64,000 bases of DNA from the NCBI GenBank assembly GCA_943788055.1, contig CALSOU010000012.1:124001-188000 (forward strand), written 5' to 3'. This stretch comes from an uncultured Saprospiraceae bacterium. GTDB lineage: Bacteria > Bacteroidota > Bacteroidia > Chitinophagales > Saprospiraceae. Positions within the stretch are counted from its first letter, which is position 1. Each line of letters begins with the position of its first letter. Both the position numbers and the translations under genes were made by a program. This document shows positions 1 to 10,387 of the stretch, piece after piece. The notes under the pieces were generated by a model. The model was not told the DNA's origin. It worked only from the letters and a program-made list of their open reading frames with translations, and did no database searches.

Positions 1-3000
1 CTTGTCGCATCAGATCCTGGTATTTACACTGTAATTATAACAGATGTGACAGGTTGTTCTGCAACAGATGAAATAGAACTACAAGTCATTCCAAACGTTG
101 TTATAGATCCGATTGGCCCATTATCAGGATGTGAGTATGTTGTTCTTGATTCAATAACTGGAAGTAATTTGTCAGGTAGCCAAGCCTATTTCACGCAGTC
201 AAATGGGAATGGAAGCATGTTTAATCATGGAGATACGATATGGTCTGCAACCACATTATATGTGTATGATGCAACAGGAACGACTCCAAACTGTACGGAT
301 GAGGTTGAAGTAGAAATTCAATTGAATGAAGGACCAAGTATAAATAATCCGGGAGATCAATTTGTTTGCGAGAGTTACTTTCTACCAGCAATAAATGGAA
401 CGAATTTATCTCAAGACGTGGCGTATTACACCCTTCCAAATGGACAAGGAAATGTTTTACAAGAAGGTGATGAAATTACCGAGAATTCTACGATATATAT
501 TTATGATCCAGGGGTAGACTGTGCGGCTCAGGAATTCTTTACAATTACGATAATAGTCAGGCCAGAAATTGATCCAATTGACGATGTTATAGCATGTGAT
601 AGTTTTATATTACCTATAATCACAGGACAAAATTTAACAGGTAATGAAATGTATTACTCTGGGCCGAATGGTTCAGGAACTGCTTTCAGCGCTGGCACAG
701 AAATTACGAACTCTATTGATTTATATATTTTTGATGGAGGGACTTCATGTAACGATGAAGAGTTTGTATCTATAGTGATCCATGACACACCAATTTTGAC
801 GGATCCTTCCGATATTTTGGTCTGTAATTATTATATCTTACCTATCATACAAGGTTCAAACCTAACTGGGTCTGAGGGCTACTTTACGGAGTCAAATGGG
901 GCTGGTGTGCAATATTTTGCTGGAGATACCATTTTCGAAGACTTAACACTATTTATCTATGATATTAATGAGAATTGTATTGCAGAAGTTGACGTTGCTA
1001 TAAGTATTGTAGAGACACCAATTTTAGAACCACTTGATGATGTTGTGACTTGCGATTTCTATGTCCTGCCGGAAATTATGGGTGATAACTTGACTGGAAA
1101 TGAGGGATATTTTAATGCTCCATCTGGACTAGGAACAGCTTTTCAACCTGGAGATACAATCTTCTCGACGATAATACTTTATTTGTTTGATCAAGCTGGA
1201 ACGTGTACCGATCAAGATCAATTTACTGTCACTGTTGGAGGAGCTCCAGATATATTTCCTCCTGCGCCTATCACTGCATGTGGATATGCAGTACTACCTG
1301 AAATTCTAGGTGTAAACCTAGGTGGTAATGCAGCATATTTTACGGAACCTTTAGGTGGAGGAACGGTCTATTTTTCAGGAGATACTGTTATCTCTAGTTC
1401 TCAGCTTTACATCTATATTGAAGCGGGTAGTTGCGCTGATGAAGAATTAATCGATATCACGATTCTACCTGAACCACTTCTAGATGAACCAGCAGATGTA
1501 AGTGCTTGTGATGAGTATATTTTGCTAGAAATTACTGGATCCGAGTTGACTGGTAATGAAGCATATTATACAGGGATTGAAGGTAGTGGAATTAGTTTGC
1601 AACCTGGCGATACAATTACTTCTTCACTATTGTTATATATCTACGATGCGAACACATTATGTTCAAATCAAGTTGATATGATGATTAATATTTCTCCTAC
1701 TCCAATATTAGATGATATAGCAAATGTCGAATCCTGCGAATCTTATGTGCTTCCAGAGATTTCTGGAAGCTTTCTAAACACGGCGAAGTATTTTTCTTCA
1801 GCAGACGGTCAAGGAGATATATATTTGCCAGGTGATATAATTACATCTTCACAGACACTTTTTGTCTATGATATTAATAATGGCTGTAGTGACGAAATTA
1901 GTTTCGATATAATAATTCTTGAAACTCCACAACTCAATGATATTGAAGATGTTATAGTGTGTGATGAATTTATTTTGCCAGAAATAACAGGAACCAATTT
2001 ATCAGGAGACCAAAGCTATTCAGACGAGCTTGGAGGAAATGGAAATACTTATTATGAAGGAGATACTGTAAAAGAATCTATTGAATTATTTGTTTACGAC
2101 TCGAATGGGCCCTGTGTTGATGAGATTACATTCAATATCACGATAGATCTAACACCTGAGCTTGACCAACCACAAGATGTTTCCGCTTGTGATGCGTTTG
2201 TTTTACCTGAGATTACGGGTGAAAATCTCACTGGTAATGAGGGTTATTTTCAATTCCAAAATGGTCAGGGATTAACTTATCAGCCAGGTGACATAGTAAC
2301 TACCAATTCCACAATTTTTGTCTTTGACGAAAATGGCAATTGCTATGATGAGAAGTCGTTTGTAGTAGAAATTACATTAACGCCAGAACTTAACTTGCCA
2401 CTAGATGAGACAGTTTGTGCATTTTATATTCTCCCAGAAATAGTGGGCGTTAATCTTTCTGAAAATGTATCATATTATACGAGTCCTCAAGGCTCGGGAA
2501 TGCAATACAATCCAGGTGATACATTGTTTAATTCAATAGAACTATATATATATGATGAAGTTAACGGATGTGTAGATGAGATACAGTTTTCTATTGAAAT
2601 TTTAGATGGACCAAATGTAAATGATTTACCTGATGTAGAAGTTTGTGTTTCATATGTTCTACCTGAAATTGAAGGTATAAATCTTACTAGTTCTGCAGGA
2701 TATTTTTCAAGCCCTAATGGAATGGGAATCGAATATGAGGTAGGAGATGTTATTTCTGCAAATTCAACTATATATATTTATGACGCAGTGGCAACATGTT
2801 TTGATGAAGAAATTTTCAATATTTTAATTACTGGTGTCCCTGTATTAAATCCAATACCAGATGTCACAGCGTGTGATTATTTCGTACTTACTGCTATTAA
2901 TGGTTCTAATCTTAGTGGCAACGAACATTATTATAGTCAACAACAAGGACTTGGTGATACGTTGTATGTTGGTGATACAATTTTTTCTAACACGGTATTA

Positions 3001-6000
3001 TATGCCTTTGATTATTATTCAGATTGTAATGATGAGGAAGAATTAAATATTGAAATCCTTTCAACACCAATTCTTGAACCTCTAGATGACGTGGTGGTAT
3101 GTGATTATTACGTTCTTCCAGAGATTATAGGTAATAATCTTTTTGATCCAGGCTATTTCACAGGACCACAAGGAAGCGGTGAACAACTGCAAGAAAGTGA
3201 CACAATTTGGTCTTCATCTGAAATTTTTATTTATGATGAAAATGCAATTTGCTCAGACGAAGTCAGTTTTGAAGTAAACTTCACACCAGCACCTTCGATA
3301 AACCCCATAGATCCCTTGATTTCTTGTGAATTTGTCATTGTTCCGATCATAATTGGTCAAAATCTTAGTGGAGCACAAGCATACTACACAGAGTCTGATG
3401 GAAATGGTTCGATAATAGAAGTTGGAGATACGATTTTTGAGTCAATAAATCTGTTTGCATATGATGCAGCAGGGGGGTGTACGACAGAGGTGCTTCTTGA
3501 GATAGAGGTTCTTGCAACACCTATCATTGACCCCCTATTTGACGTAATTGTTTGTGACTTCTATGTACTTCCTGAAATTACAGGGACTAATATTGATTCT
3601 TATATTTATTCCTCATTACCTTTTGGAAATGGAGAAACATTCCTCGTTGGTGATACAATTTGGTCTCCAATAACAATCTATATTGAGGCGCAGAATGGAA
3701 TTTGTACAGATAATGAAGAAATAACCATTGATTTTTCTGGTGTTCCAGATATTGACCCTATGGATGACGTTGAGAGCTGTGATTATTATATTCTACCAGA
3801 AATAACAGGCTCGAATCTGACTGGAAATGAATCGTATTTCAGTGAGGCAGGTGGCTTAGGGACTTTATATGAAGCAGGAGATACAATTTTCTTAACGACT
3901 AATCTATTTATTTATGATGTGGCTGGAAGTTGCGATGATGAAGTTCAATTCACAGTTACAATCAACAATACACCTGAGTTTTTTGATATTTCAAACGTAG
4001 AAATCTGCGACTTTTATGTGCTTCCCGTAATTCAAGGTGAAAATCTAAATAACCCGATTTACTCATCGAATCCAGGTGGAGCAGGAACGATATATTCTGC
4101 AGGTGACACGATTTGGAACGTATCCACAATTTTCATTTCAGATGCAAATGGAGATTGTGTAGCAACAGCGTCCTTTAATATTTTACAAGGAGCTAATCCA
4201 ATGGGAACAATCGAAGGTGATAGCTCTGTCTGTTTTGATGAAGGACTGCAAGCAGAATTGACAATTGTAGTAAGTGGCTCTTTTCCAATCATGGTTGACT
4301 TATATAAGAATGGAGAATTTGCAGAAGCTATCGAAATTCTCAGTAGTCCAATTGTTCTACTAGTAGGAGAGCCTGGAGTTTATACTATTGAAAATATGAG
4401 TACATCGGATGATTGTTCGGGTATCACGATCGGCAGTGCAACGGTTATCGGATTAGAATCTATCAATGTATCAGATCCACTAGTGGAATGTTCTATAGAT
4501 GGTTTAAGTTATACAGTCAGTTTTGAAATTACAGGAGGTGTACCAAGCTCATTTATGGTTAATGATGTGTTAGTAAATGTCCAAGGAGTAGATCCATATA
4601 TTTATTCAGAAACATTTGTAGTTGGTTCAGGAAGCTATTCTTATACAATTTTTGATGAAAACATGTGTAATACGGTCATAATTTCGGGAGATGAACCCAA
4701 TTGTGAATGTGAAACACAGATTGGAGAGATGGATCCTAGTCTGATAGAATTTTGTGATACAGATCAAGTAGCGGTTGGTATATATGATGATACAAATCAA
4801 GTTCTTGAGGACGATGATGGCCTAGTGTTTATCTTACATGACGGTACAGCAGATGAAATCGGAAGCATAATAGAGACTAATACGGTACCAGAATTTGGGT
4901 TTGATCCATCAAGTATGAGCTTAGATGTAGTTTATTATATTTCGGCGGTAGTAGGAAATGCTGGGAATCCGATTGACTTTAATGATCCATGTTTAGGGAT
5001 ATCTTCAACACCTGTCATATATCATTCTACCCCAACAGCATTAATTGATGGTAATCTGGAGGATTGTGAAGGTTCTTTAATATCTGTACCAGTAAATCTG
5101 ACAGGGGTTGGACCATGGACACTTGTTTATGAGATAAATGGGAGTGAATTTATTGAGGTAGGAATAACTCAATCTCCGTTCTTCATAACATTTACGGTGA
5201 CAGAAACTACTGATATAACATTAGTGTCGGTGTCGAATGATTTGTGTGCTGGTGAGGCTACTGGAGCGGTAAACGTCAACATAGTAGATGAGTTATCCGC
5301 TGAAGTTTTACCAGAGGTTGAGATTTGTAATTTGGCTCTGAAAGGATCGACCGTAAACTTTGCAGAGTTGGTACTTGGAGGAGATACAAATGGTATTTGG
5401 TCAGATATTGATAACTCTGGCGCTAGTGGAATTTTTCCAATTCTAGATTTTGACGGAGTAACTCCAGGAGATTACATTTTTGAATATACGATTGGAGTTA
5501 ACTCTGATTGTGGTTCAATAACATATTCAGTGGTCGTTACAGTAATTGAATGTGTCTGTCCAGTTGTTGCTGTTGAAGCGCCGGATGATTTCTGTGTAGG
5601 ACTAGCAATTAACTTAAATGATTATGTAATTGGGGACCCTGGAAGCTGGCAATTAATAGGTAATTCAAATATGAATATATCAATTGATGGAAACAATCAA
5701 TTAATAACTTCGGGTAGCGAAGGTGGGACTTTTGAACTATATTTCGTTTTAGATGACATAGACCCAGATTGTCCATCTGATACAACCATATTTATTAATA
5801 TTGATGAACCAGTCACAGCAGGTGATGATCTTGAATTACTATTTTGCGAAACACAAGGTGCAGATGTTGATTTGAATGGGCTATTAATAAATGCTGACTT
5901 GGGCGGGAGTTGGTCCTTGCCTGATGATTTGCAAGATTATTATGATGTGACGTCTAATGTGCTAGAACTGAGCGATATTCCAGAAGGTTCTTATACACTT

Positions 6001-7839
6001 GAATACTCTGTGGTTAGTGATTATGAAATATGTGGAGATGATACAGCTGAAATTAGTCTGGTGATAGCTTCGCTGCCGAGTGGAGTAATTGATCCAGTTG
6101 ATTCATTGAATTGTGAGACTCCGAATGTCGTTATCTCTGTAAGTGAGGGAAGTGGGAATGATGAAATCTCATTTTTCTGGTCTACTATTGATGGAAATAT
6201 TATTACCACACCTGATACATCGGTGATTATAGTCAATGCACCTGGAGATTATTATGTATTAATTACTGATAATACAACAAATTGCAGTACGATTGAAACG
6301 GTAACGGTGATAGGAACACCTGACTTTATTGTAGCAGATGCTGGAGAAGATCAAACATTAACTTGCGCTCAAGTTGTAGTAATGCTTGATGGATCTGGAT
6401 CCTCTGAAGGGGATTATGTGTATCAGTGGTTAGACGGAGATGGCAATGTTATTTCTGGTGCAAATGGTATGTATTATGAAACTGGTACAGGAGGGGAATA
6501 CATCATTATGGTCCTCAATGAGGAGACGGGTTGTATGAACAGTGATACAGTGTTCGTTTCAGAAATCATTAACTATCCACTAGCTGAGATTGTAGATCCT
6601 TCTATGCTAAACTGCGAGATTGATGAAGTTCTAATAGATGGAAGTAATTCTACAGTAAATGAGTTTGTCCACTATAACTGGTTTAATCAGAATGGTGAAT
6701 TGGTTGCGGAGGATACCTTAGAATTTTCAACTGCTCAAGGAGGGTACTATTATCTTCAGGTGGTTGATTCAACTAATATGTGTGAATCCTTTGATACGAT
6801 TTTTGTTGATGAAAATTATGATCTCCCAGAAGTACTTATATCCCCTGATTTTGTTTTAGATTGTATAACAACAGAAGGAACTATTGAAGCGAATATCTTA
6901 ACAAATAATACAGAATATCAATGGTTTGACGAAAACGGACAAGAGCTTCCAATAGCGGACTTAAGTTTTGAAATCGATAGTGCAGGAACATATGTTATTG
7001 AGGTTATCGATAACCTTAATGGTTGTATAACTGAAAAAGCTATCTCCGTTGGGATTGATACTATTCCTGTAGGAATCGAACTTGAAGTGGTAAATCCATG
7101 CGATAATCCATTTGGTGGTTCGATAATTATTACAGCTGAAGGTAATTCTGATAATCTTAATTATGAATTAAGTAATGGAAATACTAGTTCTACAGGGTTA
7201 TTCTCAAATCTGCAAGCAGGTGACTACAGTGTTACAGTGACTGGGGAGAATGGTTGTGAAGCAAGCGAAGAAGCAACTTTATACGCAACCTTAGTATTGG
7301 ATTTATATGCGGGTGGAGATATTGATATTGATTTAGGAGAAAGTGTGCAACTGAATGCAGAAACAAGTGTACCAGAGGATGAAGTATTTAGTATTTATTG
7401 GTATCCAGAAAATGGGACCCTCAGTTGCATAGAATGCTACGATCCGCTAGCTACGCCTTATTATACAACTGAGTATGTAGTCACTATGGAGGATATCTAT
7501 GGATGTGTCATAGAGGATGAAATTATTATACGAGTTGATCGGACGACAAAGCTTTATGCTCCAAACATCTTTACTCCAGATGATGATGGAATAAATGATA
7601 AATGGATTTTATACTCCGCGGAGAACGTTGATTTAATTAATGAAATATATGTCTACAACAGATGGGGAGAAAAGGTTTGGGAGAATTTTAACGTAAATAC
7701 AGGTGATGAATCTGAAGGATGGGATGGTACTTTCAAAGGAGAAGCTGTTAATCCAGCAGTATTTGCTTGGTATGCTATAGTGACGCTGATTGATGGAAGT
7801 AAGGTAACAGTGAAAGGTGATGTAACTGTAATGAGATAA
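1..7839 (+). CDS. Giant T9SS type B surface adhesin, 5' end outside window
   Basis: The reading frame is open from base 1, so this is the last ~2612 residues of a larger protein; the GTG at 46 is only an internal codon. The first half is 18 tandem degenerate units of about 76 residues, each with a Cys near the start, a YVLPEITG-like strand, NLTGNE, GxG, GDTI and LYIYD blocks and a second Cys. After about 4190 come further Ig/PKD-like stretches with paired Cys. The last ~97 residues (from about 7546) match the gliding-motility-associated C-terminal domain (type B T9SS sorting domain): NIFTPDDDGIND, then VYNRWGEKVWE and GWDGTFKGE. Inferred role: exported, cell-surface adhesive filament. The repeat type resembles Cys-rich repeats common in Bacteroidota adhesins. 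Ligand unknown. No obvious terminator follows. Confidence 0.9.
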   Translation, partial: LVASDPGIYTVIITDVTGCSATDEIELQVIPNVVIDPIGPLSGCEYVVLDSITGSNLSGSQAYFTQSNGNGSMFNHGDTIWSATTLYVYDATGTTPNCTDEVEVEIQLNEGPSINNPGDQFVCESYFLPAINGTNLSQDVAYYTLPNGQGNVLQEGDEITENSTIYIYDPGVDCAAQEFFTITIIVRPEIDPIDDVIACDSFILPIITGQNLTGNEMYYSGPNGSGTAFSAGTEITNSIDLYIFDGGTSCNDEEFVSIVIHDTPILTDPSDILVCNYYILPIIQGSNLTGSEGYFTESNGAGVQYFAGDTIFEDLTLFIYDINENCIAEVDVAISIVETPILEPLDDVVTCDFYVLPEIMGDNLTGNEGYFNAPSGLGTAFQPGDTIFSTIILYLFDQAGTCTDQDQFTVTVGGAPDIFPPAPITACGYAVLPEILGVNLGGNAAYFTEPLGGGTVYFSGDTVISSSQLYIYIEAGSCADEELIDITILPEPLLDEPADVSACDEYILLEITGSELTGNEAYYTGIEGSGISLQPGDTITSSLLLYIYDANTLCSNQVDMMINISPTPILDDIANVESCESYVLPEISGSFLNTAKYFSSADGQGDIYLPGDIITSSQTLFVYDINNGCSDEISFDIIILETPQLNDIEDVIVCDEFILPEITGTNLSGDQSYSDELGGNGNTYYEGDTVKESIELFVYDSNGPCVDEITFNITIDLTPELDQPQDVSACDAFVLPEITGENLTGNEGYFQFQNGQGLTYQPGDIVTTNSTIFVFDENGNCYDEKSFVVEITLTPELNLPLDETVCAFYILPEIVGVNLSENVSYYTSPQGSGMQYNPGDTLFNSIELYIYDEVNGCVDEIQFSIEILDGPNVNDLPDVEVCVSYVLPEIEGINLTSSAGYFSSPNGMGIEYEVGDVISANSTIYIYDAVATCFDEEIFNILITGVPVLNPIPDVTACDYFVLTAINGSNLSGNEHYYSQQQGLGDTLYVGDTIFSNTVLYAFDYYSDCNDEEELNIEILSTPILEPLDDVVVCDYYVLPEIIGNNLFDPGYFTGPQGSGEQLQESDTIWSSSEIFIYDENAICSDEVSFEVNFTPAPSINPIDPLISCEFVIVPIIIGQNLSGAQAYYTESDGNGSIIEVGDTIFESINLFAYDAAGGCTTEVLLEIEVLATPIIDPLFDVIVCDFYVLPEITGTNIDSYIYSSLPFGNGETFLVGDTIWSPITIYIEAQNGICTDNEEITIDFSGVPDIDPMDDVESCDYYILPEITGSNLTGNESYFSEAGGLGTLYEAGDTIFLTTNLFIYDVAGSCDDEVQFTVTINNTPEFFDISNVEICDFYVLPVIQGENLNNPIYSSNPGGAGTIYSAGDTIWNVSTIFISDANGDCVATASFNILQGANPMGTIEGDSSVCFDEGLQAELTIVVSGSFPIMVDLYKNGEFAEAIEILSSPIVLLVGEPGVYTIENMSTSDDCSGITIGSATVIGLESINVSDPLVECSIDGLSYTVSFEITGGVPSSFMVNDVLVNVQGVDPYIYSETFVVGSGSYSYTIFDENMCNTVIISGDEPNCECETQIGEMDPSLIEFCDTDQVAVGIYDDTNQVLEDDDGLVFILHDGTADEIGSIIETNTVPEFGFDPSSMSLDVVYYISAVVGNAGNPIDFNDPCLGISSTPVIYHSTPTALIDGNLEDCEGSLISVPVNLTGVGPWTLVYEINGSEFIEVGITQSPFFITFTVTETTDITLVSVSNDLCAGEATGAVNVNIVDELSAEVLPEVEICNLALKGSTVNFAELVLGGDTNGIWSDIDNSGASGIFPILDFDGVTPGDYIFEYTIGVNSDCGSITYSVVVTVIECVCPVVAVEAPDDFCVGLAINLNDYVIGDPGSWQLIGNSNMNISIDGNNQLITSGSEGGTFELYFVLDDIDPDCPSDTTIFINIDEPVTAGDDLELLFCETQGADVDLNGLLINADLGGSWSLPDDLQDYYDVTSNVLELSDIPEGSYTLEYSVVSDYEICGDDTAEISLVIASLPSGVIDPVDSLNCETPNVVISVSEGSGNDEISFFWSTIDGNIITTPDTSVIIVNAPGDYYVLITDNTTNCSTIETVTVIGTPDFIVADAGEDQTLTCAQVVVMLDGSGSSEGDYVYQWLDGDGNVISGANGMYYETGTGGEYIIMVLNEETGCMNSDTVFVSEIINYPLAEIVDPSMLNCEIDEVLIDGSNSTVNEFVHYNWFNQNGELVAEDTLEFSTAQGGYYYLQVVDSTNMCESFDTIFVDENYDLPEVLISPDFVLDCITTEGTIEANILTNNTEYQWFDENGQELPIADLSFEIDSAGTYVIEVIDNLNGCITEKAISVGIDTIPVGIELEVVNPCDNPFGGSIIITAEGNSDNLNYELSNGNTSSTGLFSNLQAGDYSVTVTGENGCEASEEATLYATLVLDLYAGGDIDIDLGESVQLNAETSVPEDEVFSIYWYPENGTLSCIECYDPLATPYYTTEYVVTMEDIYGCVIEDEIIIRVDRTTKLYAPNIFTPDDDGINDKWILYSAENVDLINEIYVYNRWGEKVWENFNVNTGDESEGWDGTFKGEAVNPAVFAWYAIVTLIDGSKVTVKGDVTVMR
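106..4188 (+). repeat. 18 tandem ~227-bp coding repeats
   Basis: Eighteen consecutive units averaging 227 bp encode variants of Cys-[DE]-x-[YF]-[VI]-L-P-E-I-x-G-x-N-L-[TS]-G. Units vary by a few residues, and units 8, 14, 16 and 18 have a shortened NLTGNE segment. They are diverged at DNA level, so recent unequal crossing-over is not evident inside the window. The array may begin before base 1. Confidence 0.9.
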
Positions 7840-7869
7840 TTTTTAAATTAAAAGTTGTATCGTTTTTCC

Positions 7870-8295
7870 ATGATATCAATAGATCAAAATTCGCTTGTTG
7901 TCTCGAAATTTGACAATTATCCTCTTAAGGTAAGGCCTCAGATGGACAACTTATGAAATCTAATTCTTGAAACAGCAGATGAGATAGATTGTATTTCCGA
8001 GATGGAGGAGACGCTTAAATGGGGAGAGCCTAGTTATTTGGTCAAGAAAGGTAGCACAATAAGGATTGATTGGAAATCTAAAGCTCCAAATCAGTATGCC
8101 ATCTATTTCAAATGCACTTCTAGTCTTGTGGAAACTTTCAAAGTCATATTTGGTGACCTATTCAAATACGAAAAGACGAGGGCAATCGTTTTTGAGCTCG
8201 ACGAGCAAGTAGTAGCGACTGAGGAATTGAAAATATGTATCGCAATGGCTCTACAGTATCATAATCTAAAGAACAAGCTACTGTTGGGATATTAA
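7870..8295 (+). pseudogene. DUF1801-family protein interrupted by an in-frame TGA
   Basis: The 97 residues from the ATG at 8002 (ETLKWGEPSYLVKKG and onward) match the core of DUF1801 (YdhG-like) proteins. The same frame upstream, from an ATG at 7870, reads as the expected N-terminal helix (FDNYPLKVRPQMDNL, then NLILETADEID) and is broken only by TGA at 7954-7956, where an Arg codon (CGA or AGA) would fit. The full frame is 141 codons, the usual family size. Either a single-base nonsense mutation has inactivated the gene or a shortened product starts at 8002. DUF1801 proteins are small cytoplasmic proteins of uncertain function. Confidence 0.7.
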
Positions 8296-8326
8296 TTTTA
8301 CTTCTATTTTATTTCATTGAAATGAA

Positions 8327-8793
8327 TCACTTGTTCACAAATACCTCACTAATCACCTGACCTTCATATTCATATTGCAAGAAATACTTCCCCGTCTCAT
8401 AATCGTGGACATCGACTATAATGAAGTGATTAGGATCGTTAGTTGTCCACTCCTTCATCAATTGGATAGTATTGGAGAATATGCAAATCGACCCTCGGAG
8501 ATATACCGATCACTTCGGAACTGAATATTCAGTAGATGATCTACAGAATTCATATATATAAGTAGCGCCTGCGCATGTAACACGGCAATTTCAGAAGTTG
8601 AGGTCACACAATTTGGTAATAAGTAACCCATACTATCCAACGCTAGCAACCAGCTTTCTTGCGGAGGCCTAATTTGAATAGCTATGAGTATACGTTCTTC
8701 AAGTTGTAATTCCGTTTTGCAGTTTGTGTTTTGGTATTTATTTGGAGAGGATTTGTCCAAGAGAATAAACACCAAAATATTCGTATTTTGCAT
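8327..8793 (-). pseudogene. Remnant of a T9SS type A cargo C-terminus, frameshifted
   Basis: On the minus strand the frame from 8793 ends in IYMNSVDHLLNIQFRSD, a degraded copy of the YPNPVxDxLNI start of a type A T9SS sorting domain, then stops at 8458. A second frame continues the same domain: SICIFSNTIQLMKEWT, then DYETGKYFLQYEYEGQ and EVFVNK, ending at TGA 8327-8329. The switch lies near 8500. Together they make a typical sorting domain plus about 60 residues of upstream protein. The body of the cargo gene is missing; the next gene on the other strand starts at 8847. I read this as a truncated and frameshifted gene, not two small genes. Confidence 0.65.
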
Positions 8794-8846
8794 CTAACGC
8801 TTCGTGCACAATGAAGTGTAATTAGCGAAATCCAAAACCAACTAAA

Positions 8847-10097
8847 ATGACTAGACTAAACTTACTAAATTTCCTATTGTGCCTTCTCGTTCTGCAGCAA
8901 TTTGCATTTTGCCAAAGCAATCAAGATTTTCAATTCTTATCGAAAATTGGTATCGGAGATAGTATTTATTCAAAGGTCCTCGAGGAATCTAGGCAATTTT
9001 ATGTTCAGCTGCCTGAAGATTACGACAGAGAAGATACGAAGAAATATCCAGTAGTCTACATATTAGATGGAGATGTACTTTTACCCACTCTTAGCATTGT
9101 TCAAGATTATTACAGCGGTGGTTTTACACCAGAAATGATTCTAGTCGGTATATCGAATGCAGAAAATAGGACTCGTGACTTAACTACCTCAAAAGATGAG
9201 CAACCGGTAAGAATTCAGTCCACAACTCAGAATGGAGAAGGTAACAATTTTGTTAGATTTATTCAAGAGGAGCTGATTCCAATTGTGGAGAGTAAATATC
9301 GGGTGACTAGCTACAGAACCTTGATAGGTCATTCATATGGCGGGCTATTTGCAATGCATGTGCTGATTCATTATCCAGATTTATTTGATAACTACATTGC
9401 AATAGATCCTAGTTTGGATTGGGATAATCGACAGTTGTTGAGTGAAGCAAAGGAAATATTACCTTTTGTAGACTACAGCAATAAATCGTTATTCATTTCT
9501 TTAAACGGTCAACTACATATGCAAAAGCCAGAAATGACGATCGCAAACGTAATGAAAGACTCGACTGATTTTACATCATTTTCACGAGCTAATCTTGCCT
9601 TTTCAGATCTTATAAAAGAGCATGCAGATAATGGATTAGCATATGAATGGAAGTTTTATCCTAGAGACTTACATGGCACGATTCCATTTCCATCCATGAT
9701 GGATGGGTTAATTTCAGTTTTTGAATGGTTTCAAATGGAAGATGTTCACAAGTTTAATAATCCGGAATCTACTATAAATGAACTGAGGTCGTTGATGCAA
9801 TATAGAGCTAATAAACTTGAGGAGCATTTCGGCAATGTTGTACCTCCCTATCCCGATTTTCTGCTAAACGTTTTGGGCTATATGAGTATGGACATTGGTC
9901 AGATGGCGAAGGCTAAAATGTTCTTCGAATTTGTAATTGAGTTTTATCCTGACAGCGCAAATGCTTATGATTCAATGGCTGATTACTATGAAAGAAATGG
10001 CGATTTTGTTAGCGCACTAGCAAATGTCCAAAAAGCCTACAATATTAAACAAGAAGACTATTACAAAGAGAGAATTGAAATGCTTAAGAAAAAGTAA
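8847..10097 (+). CDS. Secreted esterase (alpha/beta hydrolase) with TPR-like tail
   Basis: 416 residues. An N-terminal signal peptide (about residues 1-22, ending AFCQ) predicts export. Residues ~45-300 match the putative esterase family (PF00756; esterase D/enterochelin-esterase-like): a VVYILDGD strand, nucleophile elbow GHSYGG with Ser163, and a late LHG with His276 as likely catalytic His. Residues ~340-415 are helical and TPR-like (MAKAKMFFEFVIEFYPDSANAY, split across two helices, then a second pair). Substrate unknown; relatives hydrolyse siderophore or acyl esters. Flanked by a decayed gene upstream and a convergent glycosyltransferase downstream, so probably monocistronic. Confidence 0.85.
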   Translation: MTRLNLLNFLLCLLVLQQFAFCQSNQDFQFLSKIGIGDSIYSKVLEESRQFYVQLPEDYDREDTKKYPVVYILDGDVLLPTLSIVQDYYSGGFTPEMILVGISNAENRTRDLTTSKDEQPVRIQSTTQNGEGNNFVRFIQEELIPIVESKYRVTSYRTLIGHSYGGLFAMHVLIHYPDLFDNYIAIDPSLDWDNRQLLSEAKEILPFVDYSNKSLFISLNGQLHMQKPEMTIANVMKDSTDFTSFSRANLAFSDLIKEHADNGLAYEWKFYPRDLHGTIPFPSMMDGLISVFEWFQMEDVHKFNNPESTINELRSLMQYRANKLEEHFGNVVPPYPDFLLNVLGYMSMDIGQMAKAKMFFEFVIEFYPDSANAYDSMADYYERNGDFVSALANVQKAYNIKQEDYYKERIEMLKKK

Positions 10098-10387
10098 CTC
10101 TACAATTGAACTGTGCAGCAGTGCATGATTTGCGATACTGATGCGCCTATGTTTTCTTGCACTACATTGATGGTTGGTGCCTTAGGATGTAGTGAAGGAC
10201 CTTCTAGATAACAAAGTAGAGATTTAAGCAAAGAAAGTCTATATTGATGAGCGAAAACGGAGCATGGAAACCTAACGCAGGTCATGTACTTTAGTAAAGA
10301 TGCTGGTTAATTAGTAAAAGGTTGAAACGAAAGGATTTTAAAACTAATAGATGGGTTAATCACCCAAAATCTGATAGAATAAATTTT

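Noticed and set aside
106-4188. CRISPR-like or simple DNA tandem array
   Set aside because: The periodicity is at protein level; DNA units are diverged, ~227 bp long and fully coding.
4059-4292. Minus-strand frame inside the giant adhesin
   Set aside because: Antisense shadow of the repeat region with no independent support.
10100-10285. 61-codon minus-strand frame downstream of the esterase gene
   Set aside because: No protein-like features, no neighbour coupling, and no recognisable family; treated as chance in the gap 10098-10387.
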